From positions 471,061-535,060 of the forward strand of contig JTDE01000024.1 in assembly GCA_014338405.1 (NCBI GenBank): a stretch of 64,000 nt of DNA. Reading direction: 5' to 3'. The notes below the pieces were generated by a model, which searched no databases, was not told the origin of the DNA, and worked only from the letters and a program-made list of their open reading frames with translations. Origin of the DNA: Paragonimus skrjabini miyazakii (lineage: Eukaryota > Platyhelminthes > Trematoda > Plagiorchiida > Troglotrematidae). Position numbers and translations under genes: made by a program. Position 1 is the stretch's first letter, and each line of letters starts with the position of its first letter. Below, one piece after another: positions 1-12,900 of this stretch.

Positions 1-3000
1 CTCCTTTTATTACAATAGCACCTCTCTTATTCTAGCATACTTCATTTCATCCTGACAAGGTCACCAATATGTAACAGGCAAGCCAGACGTTCTGGCTTCG
101 TGTACCCGTTACACTCGTAAACCAACTTTGAGCAACGTGGAGACACGGGGGGACAGCGTTCTTCTGAAGTGAGGGTTCCAGCGATAGTCCTGTGAAAGGA
201 GACAATAGAAACAGGCATGAGCCAAAGGCCCAGTAAGCCATGCAAACGACTTACATAAACGAAAACTAAAACAGAGCCGACAACACAGTAGCACGCCCTG
301 TTACACAATTCAAATTCAACCTGTGAGCTCTTGCTAGTTTCGATCGCACGTTACAATCACATCGCTAACAATCGGTATAATGAGAACACTTCTATTCATA
401 AAGATAGAAAAACAAGGCGTTGTTACATCACTAGAACTCATTATGACTGCTTTGAACGATCAAAATTCGTCAATATATTCTAACTACTTCTATTCCACGA
501 TTATGTATCATTTTCACTCCTGTCGAATGTGGTTAGCCGCGCCTGTGACTGACCAAGATAAGGATGAGAATATTGGGGGCACAGAGTGATAACAAGAAAA
601 ATAGCGTTGATCATGTGTACCTTTATTTATACTTCTCAATTCAGGTACCCTCATTCCTTTGGGGAACTGGTGGTGAGTGATACCTCAACTTTCTCCAAAC
701 ACTTCCTACCTATCAGTAGGAGTTATCTTCCACATACCAGAATGAACGAGATCATGTTTTGCATCAGATTTTATATCCTAATTCTTCTCAACTCGAACAG
801 TGGACATGTACCACTACTCACTCTAGGATATATTAACTCTGCGGTTTAATACCTCCACCTCATACACACCATTGTGGTCGTTATCGATTTTTTCCGGCAA
901 AATCATTTCGGAAGATTGGCAAATTTCAAAGGTAAATCGGATGAGCAAAATCAGGTATTTTAAACCTATGATTTGTTCCTTCTCCACCTGCTTTGGTTAT
1001 GGACACAGTGATGGAACTTCTCTCTCCCCTTTGAAAATACAAACACAAACTTCCCTCTCTGTCATACTACTTGCCCAGGGTCAAACATGAAATCCAACGT
1101 GGACCATAATTAATTCAAACAACAGGCAGACAGAAATAATTACCGGCTATTACAACCGTTAACACCGTTGTTACAGCAAACGATGTGTTGAACAAATTGT
1201 ACTAGGTAAGACATTGATTTGAGTCAACACATGTTGGCAAATGTTTGTTAGGATTAGAAAAACAGTGACAACCGTTCATAATCAATTTTTGAAGTTGCAA
1301 AATACCGAACCTGATCTAAACAAGAATATTTCATGTAAATGATTTCTGCTAACAGTAAAACAAGAATTCCGTTGTATATCATGTTGGTGGCCAGTTGTGA
1401 AGTTTATAGAAATAGAAAAACAGCAGGTACTCCCAAAGTGGCAGTCTTCCACTTTTTTTGTAAAAAGATTATCTACTCAGTACGCACGGAAGTTGTTTCT
1501 CCGCTATCCTTCCCCACAACATAACTCCTCTCATTCATCTACATTAACAGATTACGTGAACTGCTTTATTAATGCCTGGTTCTGGGCTTTCCAGAATCTG
1601 AATCTTTCAATGAGATATTCCAAGATGAACCACTATTTCCTGAACACATCATTTGGACGCCAATTATGAGTACCTGATACTTTCCACCGTTTGAAATGAA
1701 CCATTTATCCAAGCAGTTATTTTATCGGTTGTCACAGTAATTCTCATTGCTACTTAAAGATGGTTCATGTGGTTCATACTTTACAGCCCACTCTCAATTT
1801 TCCTTTTTAATAATCATAAACTCCGGTTCTATTAGCAATCAAATCTCTGAAGTCATATGTTATACAATCTAAAGCCGCGAAATTCACACTCACTCGTTTT
1901 TACCTACCTTCATGAGTGACTTGTTCGGACAGTTACATCCGTCACTGTCAGACAGTAAACTTATCGATGTCCCCAGCTACATCGATATGTTTTCACTCAT
2001 GAGATGAACGCATTAGACGGATAGTGTCAGTTCTATCACATAAGTAAGAGGCTATACCTTCATCTATCTGTCAAGCATCTAAGACTTACTCAGCGATATC
2101 AGTACAATGAAGTCAATTCATAATTATAACACTTGCAACAATTAGAAAGTTACGTTTCTATGGCTGACATATGAAATGGCTGTGTATCTCCTATCACTTA
2201 ATAATTCGGTTCGAAAGTGCACGTGATATCATCTACCGATATGTACTGTTCACTTGTTGTTGTTGGTGGTGGTGATGGTGAGCCTATTGATTCTCCACTT
2301 ATCTATTCAACCTATGACGAAAACCTTCTAAATCTGTCCATGATCTCATTGTCTTTAATACGGTAGCAGTTGTTGAAAACTTAGACTGCTTACCATTCAC
2401 TCCTTTTTTTGAATCACTAAGTAAATTGCTGGTTTTCAGCTACCTTCAGACATGTATTCGTTCGCACACACCCATACGTCCTTCTTTTACATCATACCCC
2501 ACGTAGCCGAACCTGTCTACAAGCTAATTCTTTTTATCGTGCTAATAACCATAAACAGGGAAAAGTACTGTTCAAATACCACTAATTATGGCTAGTTCGT
2601 AAACATCAACTCAACTTTCTCTGCGTATTAACAGTGAATGGTTTAAGAACAACACGTTGATTACTATTCAGTTGCTAACGATATTTGTAAGTAAAACACA
2701 GAAAATTCATTACACATGGAACAGCAATTGACCTGGACTGATAACCTGACAAACCATCAATTAGATTTCGGATGAAAATGAAATTTTTCTCTTAAAGTTT
2801 GGTCATTTGTTTTGGTTATTCAAACCTTGTGTCAAAGGAAGCACAGAAACTGAAGAAGATCATTATACGGTTCACTGCAGCTCAACTTTCCAGGTCGGCG
2901 CAAATAAACAATGACGAAGGAATACCTATCACATTCCTAACTGTATGGGCCACAAAATAATATCACATCTTATCGGCTATTTAAATATGCATCTGTGTGA

Positions 3001-3247
3001 AACATGAGATGCATTGGAAACAACAATTCATAGTCATCCATCAAAATATGGTATAAGGTAACCAAACATTCTCGAATACGAATTACAGTTTCGTTAACAG
3101 AAGACACATTAAGAGATGTTAAAGTTTCTTCTACTCCCTTCAATCACGAAAGTAAAACGTTAGCATATATATGACGTGCAAATAACAACAACAACAACAA
3201 CAACAGAAACATTCTGCGATTGGGTTTACACAAAACAAGGACTTTTA
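1..3247. other. No recognisable gene
   Basis: This stretch has only short open frames (under about 90 codons) in all directions, and none resembles a protein I know. It holds a TTG/GTG-rich trinucleotide tract near 2254-2281 and an (AAC)n microsatellite near 3184-3205. It reads as intergenic or intronic DNA upstream of the Penelope-like relic. Confidence 0.5.
3184..3205. repeat. (AAC)n microsatellite
   Basis: About seven uninterrupted AAC units. The tract lies roughly 40 bases beyond the 3' end of the PLE-1 coding relic (which reads on the minus strand), so it could belong to the element's 3' tail or be independent. Confidence 0.85.
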
Positions 3248-4165
3248 TCAGTTCCAGGGCAGATAAACTGCGTGAGTCAACAGTTTATGTACACACAGAA
3301 CTGGACGGCAAGTAGTGATTAACAGTGCCTCGAAGAAGGCAAGCGATTTAGGATCCCAACTGCGCAGTACAAACTGAAACGAGTTGACGAGGTCAGTAAC
3401 GTGACCTGTTTCCATCAAAGGCTTTGCGATGGATGAGGTCGAGTTTCAACTTCATCCCTCTGTCATCATCGCCTGTTGCGTCAACGCACGAATCAACCAC
3501 TTAGGCATATGTCCAATCATTCTTTGCCGTAGGCACCGATCTGTTTTCCGATATAGATGTCACCACAATTGCAAGTTAACTAATGGATTTCATATGAGAC
3601 AGAACCTATCGGTAGGATAAGATTATGATTAAGCTGTGCGACACTCCTAGTTGTGAGTAGCAACCGCAATCCAGCCGCAGGTTATGTACGAGTTAGAACA
3701 AACTGTAAGGTTTGACTCACATCAGTTGTGACATGATCGCCTTTGAGAGGTAGATACAAAAGGACCTGCTTCTTAGGAACCGTACCCAAGGCAGTCGTGA
3801 TCAGTCTTTTCTGGTTATGAATATCGATAAACTTTACGGGATATCCGTTTGTTAGCAGTACCTTCTTCAATCCCTCGTTTTCTCCTTGCAGGCTGTCACC
3901 GGTACAGATCTCTCGGGCCCTATGAAACACTGTTCGGATCGGACCCCGTTTATAAGTAACTGGTGCAAAAGAATAAAACTGCAAACACTGGCCACTCCAA
4001 GTGGCCTTGCGGTGCACTGAGCATTGCAATGAGCCAACATGCCGTTTAGTTAGTGAAATATTTGGAAAAGATAAACTGTTCTTCATCTTCTTTGCAAGAA
4101 ACAGAAAGAATAAGACGAATGGAATTAAAAAAGGTTGAAATTAATAATACGTCGTCTGTTCAATA
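3248..4165 (-). pseudogene. Penelope-like element relic (PLE-1): RT C-terminal part plus GIY-YIG endonuclease
   Basis: Penelope-like retroelements encode a reverse transcriptase followed by a GIY-YIG endonuclease. Reading the minus strand from about 4160 there is a TDDVLLI stretch where the RT catalytic xxDD box is expected. An open block follows (4086-3682, 134 codons) with CSVHRKATWSG, SFAPVTYKRGPIRTVFHRA and LLTNGYP, all characteristic of the PLE RT C-terminal region. After an in-frame TAA comes PAAGLRLLLTTRSV (linker), then TCNCGDIYIGK, a GIY-YIG core. A frameshift leads to RMIGHMPKWLIRAL, then SIAKPLMETGH, FFEALLI and a terminal LCVHKLLTHAVYLPW with a stop at 3250-3248. The order and the ending match family architecture. 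Several stops and frameshifts show it is dead. The RT fingers/palm upstream of about 4165 are missing or unrecognisable. Confidence 0.85.
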
Positions 4166-6414
4166 AACTAATCGGAAAAGCCGGATGCCCATCGTTCAAC
4201 GTAGCAAAACGTCACGTAGTCTTACCAGTCATACCTCTGAAAGTTTGCTCAAAAGCGGCGGCTACCTAGTGTGTCGTCTTCCTCAGATTAAAATAGGTTT
4301 GGTGACTACATATTTGTCATCGGGTGTGTTTATCCAAGCCAGCATCCCAAGACTGCCAGTAGTTACGGGTCCGTAAGACTTCCGAATAATTGCCAGAGGT
4401 CTATGGTTACATGTTTGTCTGACCACCAATCGCTGACGACAGTTGTACAAAGCATGGTGCATTAGGTGATTCAACATCTCACAGGTTATGTGTCTCAGTT
4501 AGTACAGACCAGGATTTTTGAAATCCTAACAGGTTCGAAGGGGGTTAATGAGCCAGGATCTGTTCAAGAAATTGATCCGAGTGAAGCCAGTTATCTGACG
4601 GAAACGGCATCTGTCACACATCTTCTTGTTCATAGACGGGCTAAGTGTATATACATTGGACAATAATGGGTTACATTAGAATCGACGCTCTTCATTCGTA
4701 TTAGTAATAACTCCAACTGATGATTACACGTTAGACAGATAATAGAGTGATAATCATTCTGCTACAAAATGATCAAAACCTACATCACTTACTTGTTAGC
4801 ACATCAAACTGTCTTATTAAGATGGTTACGGTTTCAAGTAGAACCAGTGCCATTTATATGGGACGTTGTGCTATCAAGTGAATACCGTCCTGTTAGATTC
4901 GTAAAAACTGTTTACGTTGCTACCACATAGTGACTTACCAGTGTACATGAGATCGGACACATGTGGCAAACGTCTCTTGAAAATGACAGTACTGTTGCCT
5001 GATGTTCATGGATTTACAGGCCTTAATTATGGTGAATGTGCAGCGGGAGTAAGTAACTCAGCATAATGTCAAAGGACATTTTGCAAATGAATCTTCTTTG
5101 CAAGAACTCTCCATGTATACAGTGGAAATATCCGAGAACTCATCTTAATTTCGTTTGACGATAATTCTATAAGGTGAGTTGCGCGTTCCATTCCGTAGAT
5201 TGGCTCACTAAGTGAAATCATGTTTGAAAAATTAATGTGCCACAGTTTCTTGCACAACTAAACTATTAAATTATTCAAAAAATAGTCCTGCTGTTGCCAC
5301 GACAACTTAAACCACCTGGATATGTGTACAATGGCTTAGTAATGAGTATGTCATCGAAGTCAACTGAACAATTTGGCTTGTCGGCTATAGCGGCAGCATC
5401 AGTCAGACAAAGCATACGCCACCACCATGGGTTACAAATTATGGGAAACTGCAACTCTTCAATTCTGGTTAACGACAACCTACTGGGCGACTGTCATTTG
5501 TTCTTTGTTCTTATTCCAGTTGGTAACTTTGAGGACAATGTTTTTATTCTCATCGGGACTAACTACAAGAGATTTCACAAAACAACCGGCGGTGTTCCCA
5601 CCCAGTAGTTCTGCCACCGTTGCTGTTTTTGTTCGAAACCCCGCCCAAATCGATGCAGTCGGAGGCAATTGAACAAGGAAAACCAGAGGTTAGGTTCCGG
5701 CGTATAATTGGAGGGACAGTTGAATATCTTCAACAAACCACTATTATGTTGACATCAATGGATCTGCGCACCATATGAAGCAAGCTTTTTGTTCAAAATT
5801 GACAAGAAAAGATTTCGGTTGAACGCATCAGTGTGTCTATAAGAGATTCACGAAATTATCTTCGACTAAATCAACTGCTTGAAGAAATGGTTGGTATTTA
5901 GCACTCAGCAAACAGTGTACTTTCGTTCAGAACAGTCATCAGACCACAACTGGAATCAAGTTTTCAATATGAAAGACTGATCGAAGAACCCAGGATTTGA
6001 TTTAGGTAGATTGGGCTGTGGTATCTGAGGTGGCAGTCTACTTGAATAATGAATACTTATTATACAAAAGGTTTTTACAATCGTCAACTTTCAGAGGGAA
6101 CAATACTTACAGTAATTCACAAAACAAGAAGTGTTTTGCCGTGGTCGGTTATTCTACACAAAGCGTATCTTCCTGAAAACGTCAACAAAAAGAAAGCAGC
6201 TGCTGTTACAAAGTACACTAACAGATTCTTCAAATCAACCGGTAAAAATGATCCTTAAAGCTACTAACAATTTAGATTAGACGAGTATTCAACCACTGAA
6301 ATGAACGCCTAGATGATTAGTGCATTTCGTTCTCACTCTCTATCTTGCTTATTACTGCATCTTTGTTGTGTTTGTAGATTACAACAAACTAACCGAGTCA
6401 AAGTTTGTGCTGGC
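4166..6414. other. No recognisable gene
   Basis: Several overlapping frames of 60-104 codons lie at 5275-5672 on both strands. Three frames compete over the same bases, none has a recognisable domain, and no splice-bounded exon is convincing. The 5' half of PLE-1 would be expected around 4166-5500 on the minus strand, but I could not recognise it. The first assembly gap ends this stretch. Confidence 0.4.
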
Positions 6415-6514
6415 NNNNNNNNNNNNNNNNNNNNNNNNNNNNNNNNNNNNNNNNNNNNNNNNNNNNNNNNNNNNNNNNNNNNNNNNNNNNNNNNNNNNNN
6501 NNNNNNNNNNNNNN
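6415..6514. other. Assembly gap, exactly 100 N
   Basis: A run of 100 N, the usual placeholder for a gap of unknown length. It directly abuts LINE-derived sequence on its right, so the gap probably reflects an unresolved repeat copy. Confidence 0.97.
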
Positions 6515-6830
6515 TTCGGAAGGGGAACTGAATTAATACACGATATGTTGACTGAGTTGGTTCAGTCAATGTGGACGACTGAGAATGTTCCGCCATCTTG
6601 GGGCCAGCGGGCTACAGTTCCAATATTCACGACGTGAATAAACAGCCCTTGAGAATATTACAAAAAAACCTAGCTTTTCTCAGTCAACAATAAGATGTCG
6701 GTCTTTGTTATACATAGACTGTGTGGGTAATGACATTGAGAAAAGGCTGATAGAGTTTTGTCCTGGGTGGGAGTTTATGCATCAAGTTTACATTCCGTCG
6801 GTTTCCATAACAGCAGCGTACATACTCTTA
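6515..6830 (+). pseudogene. RTE-like non-LTR retrotransposon RT fragment
   Basis: Immediately right of the gap the plus strand reads ELIHDMLTELVQSMWTTENVPPSW followed by VPIF (given here as the pieces ELIHDMLTELVQSMW and TTENVPPSWGQRATVPIF). This is the signature of the RTE/LINE RT segment just before the fingers domain, where a W-x6-P-x-x-W spacing precedes (I/V)PI(F/H)KKG. About 130 bases on, in another frame, IEFCPGWEFMHQVYIPSV aligns by position with the FRPGRGCIDxIFTLR block of these RTs. The roughly 45-codon distance between the two blocks is close to that in intact elements. Stops and frameshifts make it a pseudogene. The 5' part is lost in the gap and the YADD catalytic box was not found downstream. 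The clade assignment is inference. Confidence 0.6.
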
Positions 6831-9042
6831 ATGCTAGAGTAGATAAAAAAATGTGATCACCTGGTAGTTTTATATTCTAAGTGTATGGGTATACCAAAAT
6901 AATTGATGTAAATTTGGACAAGGAATACTTTTTCTGAGCACCACACGTGTGAGACTCTCTGTTTTTGACGTTTGCTCAACTTTGTCGCACATGAACAAAT
7001 GGGCTACTGTCCGCGTCGCTCAGAGAATATCTGAGTAGACTGTCTTTCTTCTGGGGGGTTGAGTACTTTTAACCATTCCGACAACAAGAATTTTCTGTTA
7101 AACAATTCCAAGTTGCACAGATAACTTAGGAAATTATCTCGTTTGTTTCAGGATGCGTTAACTATCTGAGCGTACGGAATACTTCTTTAAAAGTATAATG
7201 AATATACAGAGTTAAATCTGACAGCAGTCTTCTCAAGGATGTTATCTGAAATGCGTTCAATACCGCAAGATTGTATAAAGTGAATCAGTATACCGTACTT
7301 AAAACTCAGCGACAGGCACCACCGAACTAGGGTTTTTCTGGCAACACAAAGCTATTTTTCGAAGGTTAGTGTGATGCATTTATAAACGACTGACAGCAGT
7401 ACACTGTTGCAAGTTGTTTCTGTCCATGAAATGTTCAAGCACCAATTCCGCTTTAACACGATGCACATTTATAATACTGTAGGAGGTTAGTCTTGTGTTG
7501 ATAAAACAAAAAACAGAAATAACTTGTCTGACTACTTTTGTTACGCAAGCAATACGAGTATCGTGTGTTGCCTCAGTGGAAACATTCTATGACACCCTCA
7601 ATTTTATATTGAAGTTCGTTTCAGTGTTGAAGCTTATTCGATTGTTTTCGAAGTATACGTTGACAAAGCACCTGGACATCCATTATCTTGCTAGGAATGG
7701 CCAAAGCTAGAAAGTTTATAAAAACGCCGTTTTTAATTTGCCTTATATATATATACACAACCACCTTCAATGTTAAAAACTAATACCCATCTGAATTGGC
7801 TAGGATGCTCCTTATAAACAAAATCAATTATTCAAGGACATTTGCGTTCTACAAGGGATATTATCGTCAGTTGTCCTGATGCCAAACTCTTCATAAATAA
7901 GTTGTCATCATATTCTGGCCCCGTCGCTAGACTCAACGTAACTCAAGTAAATAACATATCTGAAGCGCATTAAAAGCAAATTCCTGTTCGTCTGTTCCAT
8001 TATTTTGTTGAGCAACAGGAACCACAGCATGAGTTCAGTGGTTGCATTTATTTCTCTCAGTTAAACAATGACGAATTTATAAGCATACTTCTGAAAATCA
8101 CTCCAGTACATTTCATAAAATGAAACTCACCAACAACTGGCAGTAACCAGAAAATGTACACTTAGAACAACCGAATTGCTAAACTTCAATGTTGTACAAC
8201 ATTGCAAGCCCAAATGATTACTCGTCCAAAATCGTGATAACAATCCTAAGATAATCAGTGCTACCCTTATGAAGGATTTTCTTGATAAGTCTTATATACT
8301 GAAAAATACTCAGATGCGTTTTCCCAAAAGCACTCAGTGGGGTTTGGTTCGTTATTCAACCATACTCATTTATAGGAACCAATAAACTTATGTGTAAATT
8401 TATCTTGTTTCGTAGAGTTTCATGTTCGTGTTTCTGCTGACTATCTTAAATAAATAATCTAACTGAACACCAAAAACATTTGCTTGAACTCACAGCAACG
8501 TGACTGTCTGTTTGACAATCGGTTGGGTCAGAGATTAGACGGATTATTCCGCGAAATGCTCGAAAGTGATCTGTTATAATGTATTACCAATGTATTGCCT
8601 TGTAAACTTACGACCTGATGTATTTCGATAATTTCTATTCCGCCCAGTTTAACAAGTGTTCACTTCTTTTAGTCTTATTCAGGAATATTCCTCAGCAACC
8701 CAAAAAGAAATAAATCACTATGCTTCTCTTAGATATTCTACTGTCTAGAGACAACGATGTTATGAATAGTTGAACCTTTTGTTCAGTCGCGAAGTTGCGT
8801 TGTTAACCTTCCACAAACATTCTTATGTTCCACCGCCCAAATTTTCTTTCCTTAAAAACCTCTTCCACTTTCCCGTTTACAGGCATATCTACAGTTTCGG
8901 TGCTTTTTTACATTGGCGAAATAAATCAATGTTTGTTATAAAAAAAAACGCACGGTGTGGAAAGTGAGCTGGTATTCCAAATTCAGATCCAGACTACACC
9001 TCTTCGACAGCGAAACATTTAACTGTAAGTCACGCTGTCTAC
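6831..9042. other. No recognisable gene
   Basis: Only short frames occur here, the longest about 70 codons. A short (TA)n tract lies at 7744-7756. Nothing in this stretch supports a gene or an element boundary. Confidence 0.45.
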
Positions 9043-9175
9043 CTTTGTACTCCAGCCCATATCTATGGCGATCGTGCTCATCAAATTTGCTTGAGCATCA
9101 TGCATTGACATTCTTTCGGTGGAAGATATTGATGCAACTAACTTTGTTTCAGTTGACTCGAAATTGTATTTCCAG
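9043..9175 (-). CDS. Possible internal exon, unrecognised
   Basis: On the minus strand a segment is bordered by an acceptor-like CCTAATGCAG at its 5' side and a donor-like AAG|GTAGAC at its 3' side. The 133 bases between are open in one frame and give a 44-residue peptide starting WKYNFESTETKLVASISS and ending DMGWSTK. The peptide looks protein-like in composition but I do not recognise it. A 44-codon open run is expected by chance in sequence of this size, so the case rests only on the paired splice-like borders. It could be spurious. Confidence 0.2.
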
Positions 9176-12100
9176 CTGCATTAGGTACGCATATATGATG
9201 TTCGTTCATTCATTGTTTTGTTGCTGTGTGCTAAACGTATACAACTATTGTTTTACTTAATCGATAAGTAGGAATAACCGAAACGTCTGTGATCAATTGT
9301 TGTCCCGTTGAATTTGACAAAGTAACTCAAACTCTTTAAGATATTTCATAATTAGAACCGGAATCGGCAGCTGACTAAAAGTTATCTACACATTCTCTCC
9401 TGATAGTGTATATTAATCATTCTGCAATTCTTCTCTCTCCAACGCGAAGACAAAAAACGTAACAATTTTTTCTTCGAAAGACACCCCCGGATCCATTAGT
9501 AAATCATCATTCATTGACACTAATAACGTTTTCTTCCGTTATTAACGTTAATTCTTTGTTGATTCTTTGCTTAACGTCCATTTCTGATATGCGACGGACA
9601 ATGGATATTCATTTGCATTTCTCGACGTCCTCAATTTTAGTGGCGACGGCATGGTCAAGAATTAACCCTATCAAGCAACTGTCGCTCACCAAAAAGTAAG
9701 CATACATATTTACATGTTTTATTGTTTTCAGTTTGCAGCTGTCTGTTAAAACAGCAACAACAGCAACAGTGATAAAAGAGACTGGTGCGACGGCAACAAG
9801 ATGACCCGTCTGTCTAGGCCGGCTGAATCACGATGAGTAATGTTCATGCTATCGCTAAAATATGCCTTCTATTCGACTCGTCCTAACTCAGGTGAGCCAT
9901 GGCGGCAACGTCAACTTCATCTCAACATCCCGTTCACGCTGTCAGATTGACAACCACTCTTAGGACTCAGGCAGAGATTAATATCTGCCGTCGACGACAG
10001 GGTAACGGTGTATTTTGGACATGATAGTGGGGCGGGGTAGGGTGTCTCTGAAACTGTAAAATGATAACTCGTTCATCTAGTCTTATTGCTCCGCTGGCGG
10101 ACACACCAAGTGGGAGTGATGGACAGCATTCAGCGTGCACCTTTTTATGGCAGAGGATAACTCACAATGTGTCTCGGTAAGCATGAGCAATAAAACAGAC
10201 ACACCGATTCGAATGAGCTTTTAGCACAGAAAACCTACTTGCTAAATGACCGTCCATTATCATAGATGGACTTGTCGATTCATGTTGTACGAAGCAGGTA
10301 AAATACACTCTCAGTATTCTGGTCTTGTTGATGAAGACAGTGACGCCTGTTATCAACTGCAATCTATCCTGTTCCAGTCAGTGATATTCGTCATGAGACA
10401 ATGTCCATTTGTTGTTCTGCTTATTTTAAACTTTCCGAGCACAATTCTGGTCCACCAATGACTAATGGTTGACAGACTGCTTAAAACGTATCTATAGCTC
10501 ATGTTACACTCAAATACTGAACAACCAAGAAATACTAGTTACATGAAGATGTAACTTATGTTTTGTTCAATTTTCTCGAAACAACATTCAGCGTACTGAG
10601 TTAAAATATAGTATACGTTACAAGCCCAATAGTGTATAACATCTGTTCACAGTTTTCATTTCTTAATTAATCGGATTAATTACTGTCCTATTTTTGTAAC
10701 GTTGGGTAAGGTATAACTACAACTCAGATCGGACATCCACTGCCATCTATTTATACTGAAATGATAACTGAGAACATTGGCGTGCTCATATCATTCCTTC
10801 GTAGATCGTAATTAAATTGCTGTCTTTACATGAACTAAACAATTGTCTGGCTGAAACACCCACTGAAAGTACTCTTGAATTACAACAGTTGAAACGAAAG
10901 TGTTAAAGTTACCTTGTAATAAAAGAGAAGACAAACAGGCTAATTAGGTCACGGTTTGTTCCGTGTTACTTATTACGAGGAGGAGAATCCGATTTTTGTC
11001 AAGCGCATTACTATGTCTTAGGCGAACCAGCGTATACCTTCGATGGTTTATAACATGTTCACAACAGTATTGGGCGACCGAGGATAAATGGCTTGCGTTA
11101 TGCAGTTGAATGAAGGCTATCTCCGAATTTTCATGAACTGTGTGAACTGTTGAGAGATATCTGAGTAGGAATGCTTTCAAAACACATCAGTGGTGTGCCT
11201 AACAAATATGTTATTTGCTTCAGTGTTTGTGTGTTGTGTTTTATGATAACGTGCCAACATATGTATGTATGAATACATTGGGATGTTCGCCACAGTTATA
11301 GTACCGCTGCAATCCCAGGAAAAATCCTTCCCATCTGGGAAAACGTTTTACTAGACAAGACATTGTTTTCGCACAAACAAACTGTTCAAAATAACTTCAA
11401 CGCCTTATATGGTCGCTCCCCTCACACGACGAAACAGTAAGATTATCATATTGGGTCAGACCCAGTTTGCTTACGTATAGCATAACTCATTTCTTGAACA
11501 ATCTTCCTACACCACTGTAGTAATTCAAAGACTTGTCACCATCTAAAAATAGAATCTTGTGTAAGGTCTATTCAGAGGAGATGCCCTGCCAAACCATGCT
11601 AAACCCGTGTCTACAAGGTGATCGTCTAAGCATAGGAACCATGATATTCAGCCATTTATATCTGTTAATTCCAACGTACAAGGAGATTTTGAGAGTTTGC
11701 TTTAAGTTCTGGACATTCGGAATCATTGATTCGAGTGACGCAGTTGCAATATAAACGGTAGGTCTTTATGGCGGAAAACAGTAAAAATCTACTCGTAGTT
11801 GACCAGTCTTCTTAGTTTTGTAGAACAGTAAACTAAGTGCAAAGCAACCTCAGATAAGATTCAAGTTTTCTTGTTACATTGGCCACTAGTTCAGTTAAAA
11901 CAATGGTTATAATGTTGTCCATCAAGCTGAAACATTTTTGATTCAACTCCTGGTAAATCTGTTCTTATCTAGACCTGAGCAGTCAAACCTTACTGAAGCC
12001 TGCAAGCAAAAAACATGATATATTATGCCAGACGTTACAGAAATAGCAACGCACCATTCAGTCAACATGTGGAAGAAGCAAACCAACTTTCGTAGTTCGC

Positions 12101-12900
12101 CTCCCATATCCCAAGTTCTGAAAAACTACAGGGAACACTCATCGCTGAAACCGTGTGACCATGGCTTAGTACTAAGCCAGTATATTAAACACAATACAGT
12201 TGTCTTCTCTTCTGGTATGCCCGCTCATTCTTCTTCGCGCTGCTGGTGTGCGACGGAAAGTATTCGAAGCATCAGGAGATAATTTTGGCGAATTATCAAG
12301 GAAACACCACATTCCTTTTCCTTCACAAGTGCAAACAGAATGGTCGTAACAAGCGTAGTTGTCAGGTGTTTGGTTTCCAGCAGCCATATTCGGTTATTCA
12401 GACCCATCCACACATCCAGACGTTGGTTTAGATCGCTACAAACCTACCTAATGACGATGGTTGCTTTGCCGTCACAAAAAGTCCATCAAATCCCTTGAAC
12501 TTCTTCGGTTCACGCTGATTTCCACAGCTTTTCGATTGGCCGGGCTTAAACGAAACGCCTCTTCAATAAGTAAGACTAACTGACTCATCTATCATGGCAC
12601 TTAACGGGCGCTACAAAGTCCTTAGATGTGTGTCGGCCAGATGCTCATTTTCTTGGAAACATTCACTTCCGCTCTTGGATATTTTCCAAAGTCTTTTAAA
12701 TTAAACTTACATCAACATCACATGTTTGTCTTCTACTACCTGTAGTGTTAGTGCGTTAAACGTGTTGACACTCAGTAAGGAAACTATAAAACAAACACGA
12801 TGATGCTTAGTACGGATAAAAAAGGAGATGCTTTATGCCATCATCATATCTGCACTAACGACCATAACCGGAGTTATGCACAAAAAACAAATGAATTTCC
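9176..12900. other. No recognisable gene
   Basis: Short, overlapping frames only. A small CAR-rich tract (CAGCAACAACAGCAACAG-like) lies near 9752-9770. Between 12025 and 12440 three mutually overlapping frames of 60-85 codons occur on both strands, a pattern typical of decayed repeats rather than genes, but I could not assign a family. Confidence 0.4.

Noticed and set aside
3429..3620. 63-codon plus frame
   Set aside because: Antisense shadow of the PLE-1 GIY-YIG endonuclease region.
6373..6414. VFVDYNKLTES before the gap, resembling the RT block FVDFxKAFDS
   Set aside because: It lies upstream of the RT segment that should precede it, so the order is wrong for one element; the match is also short.
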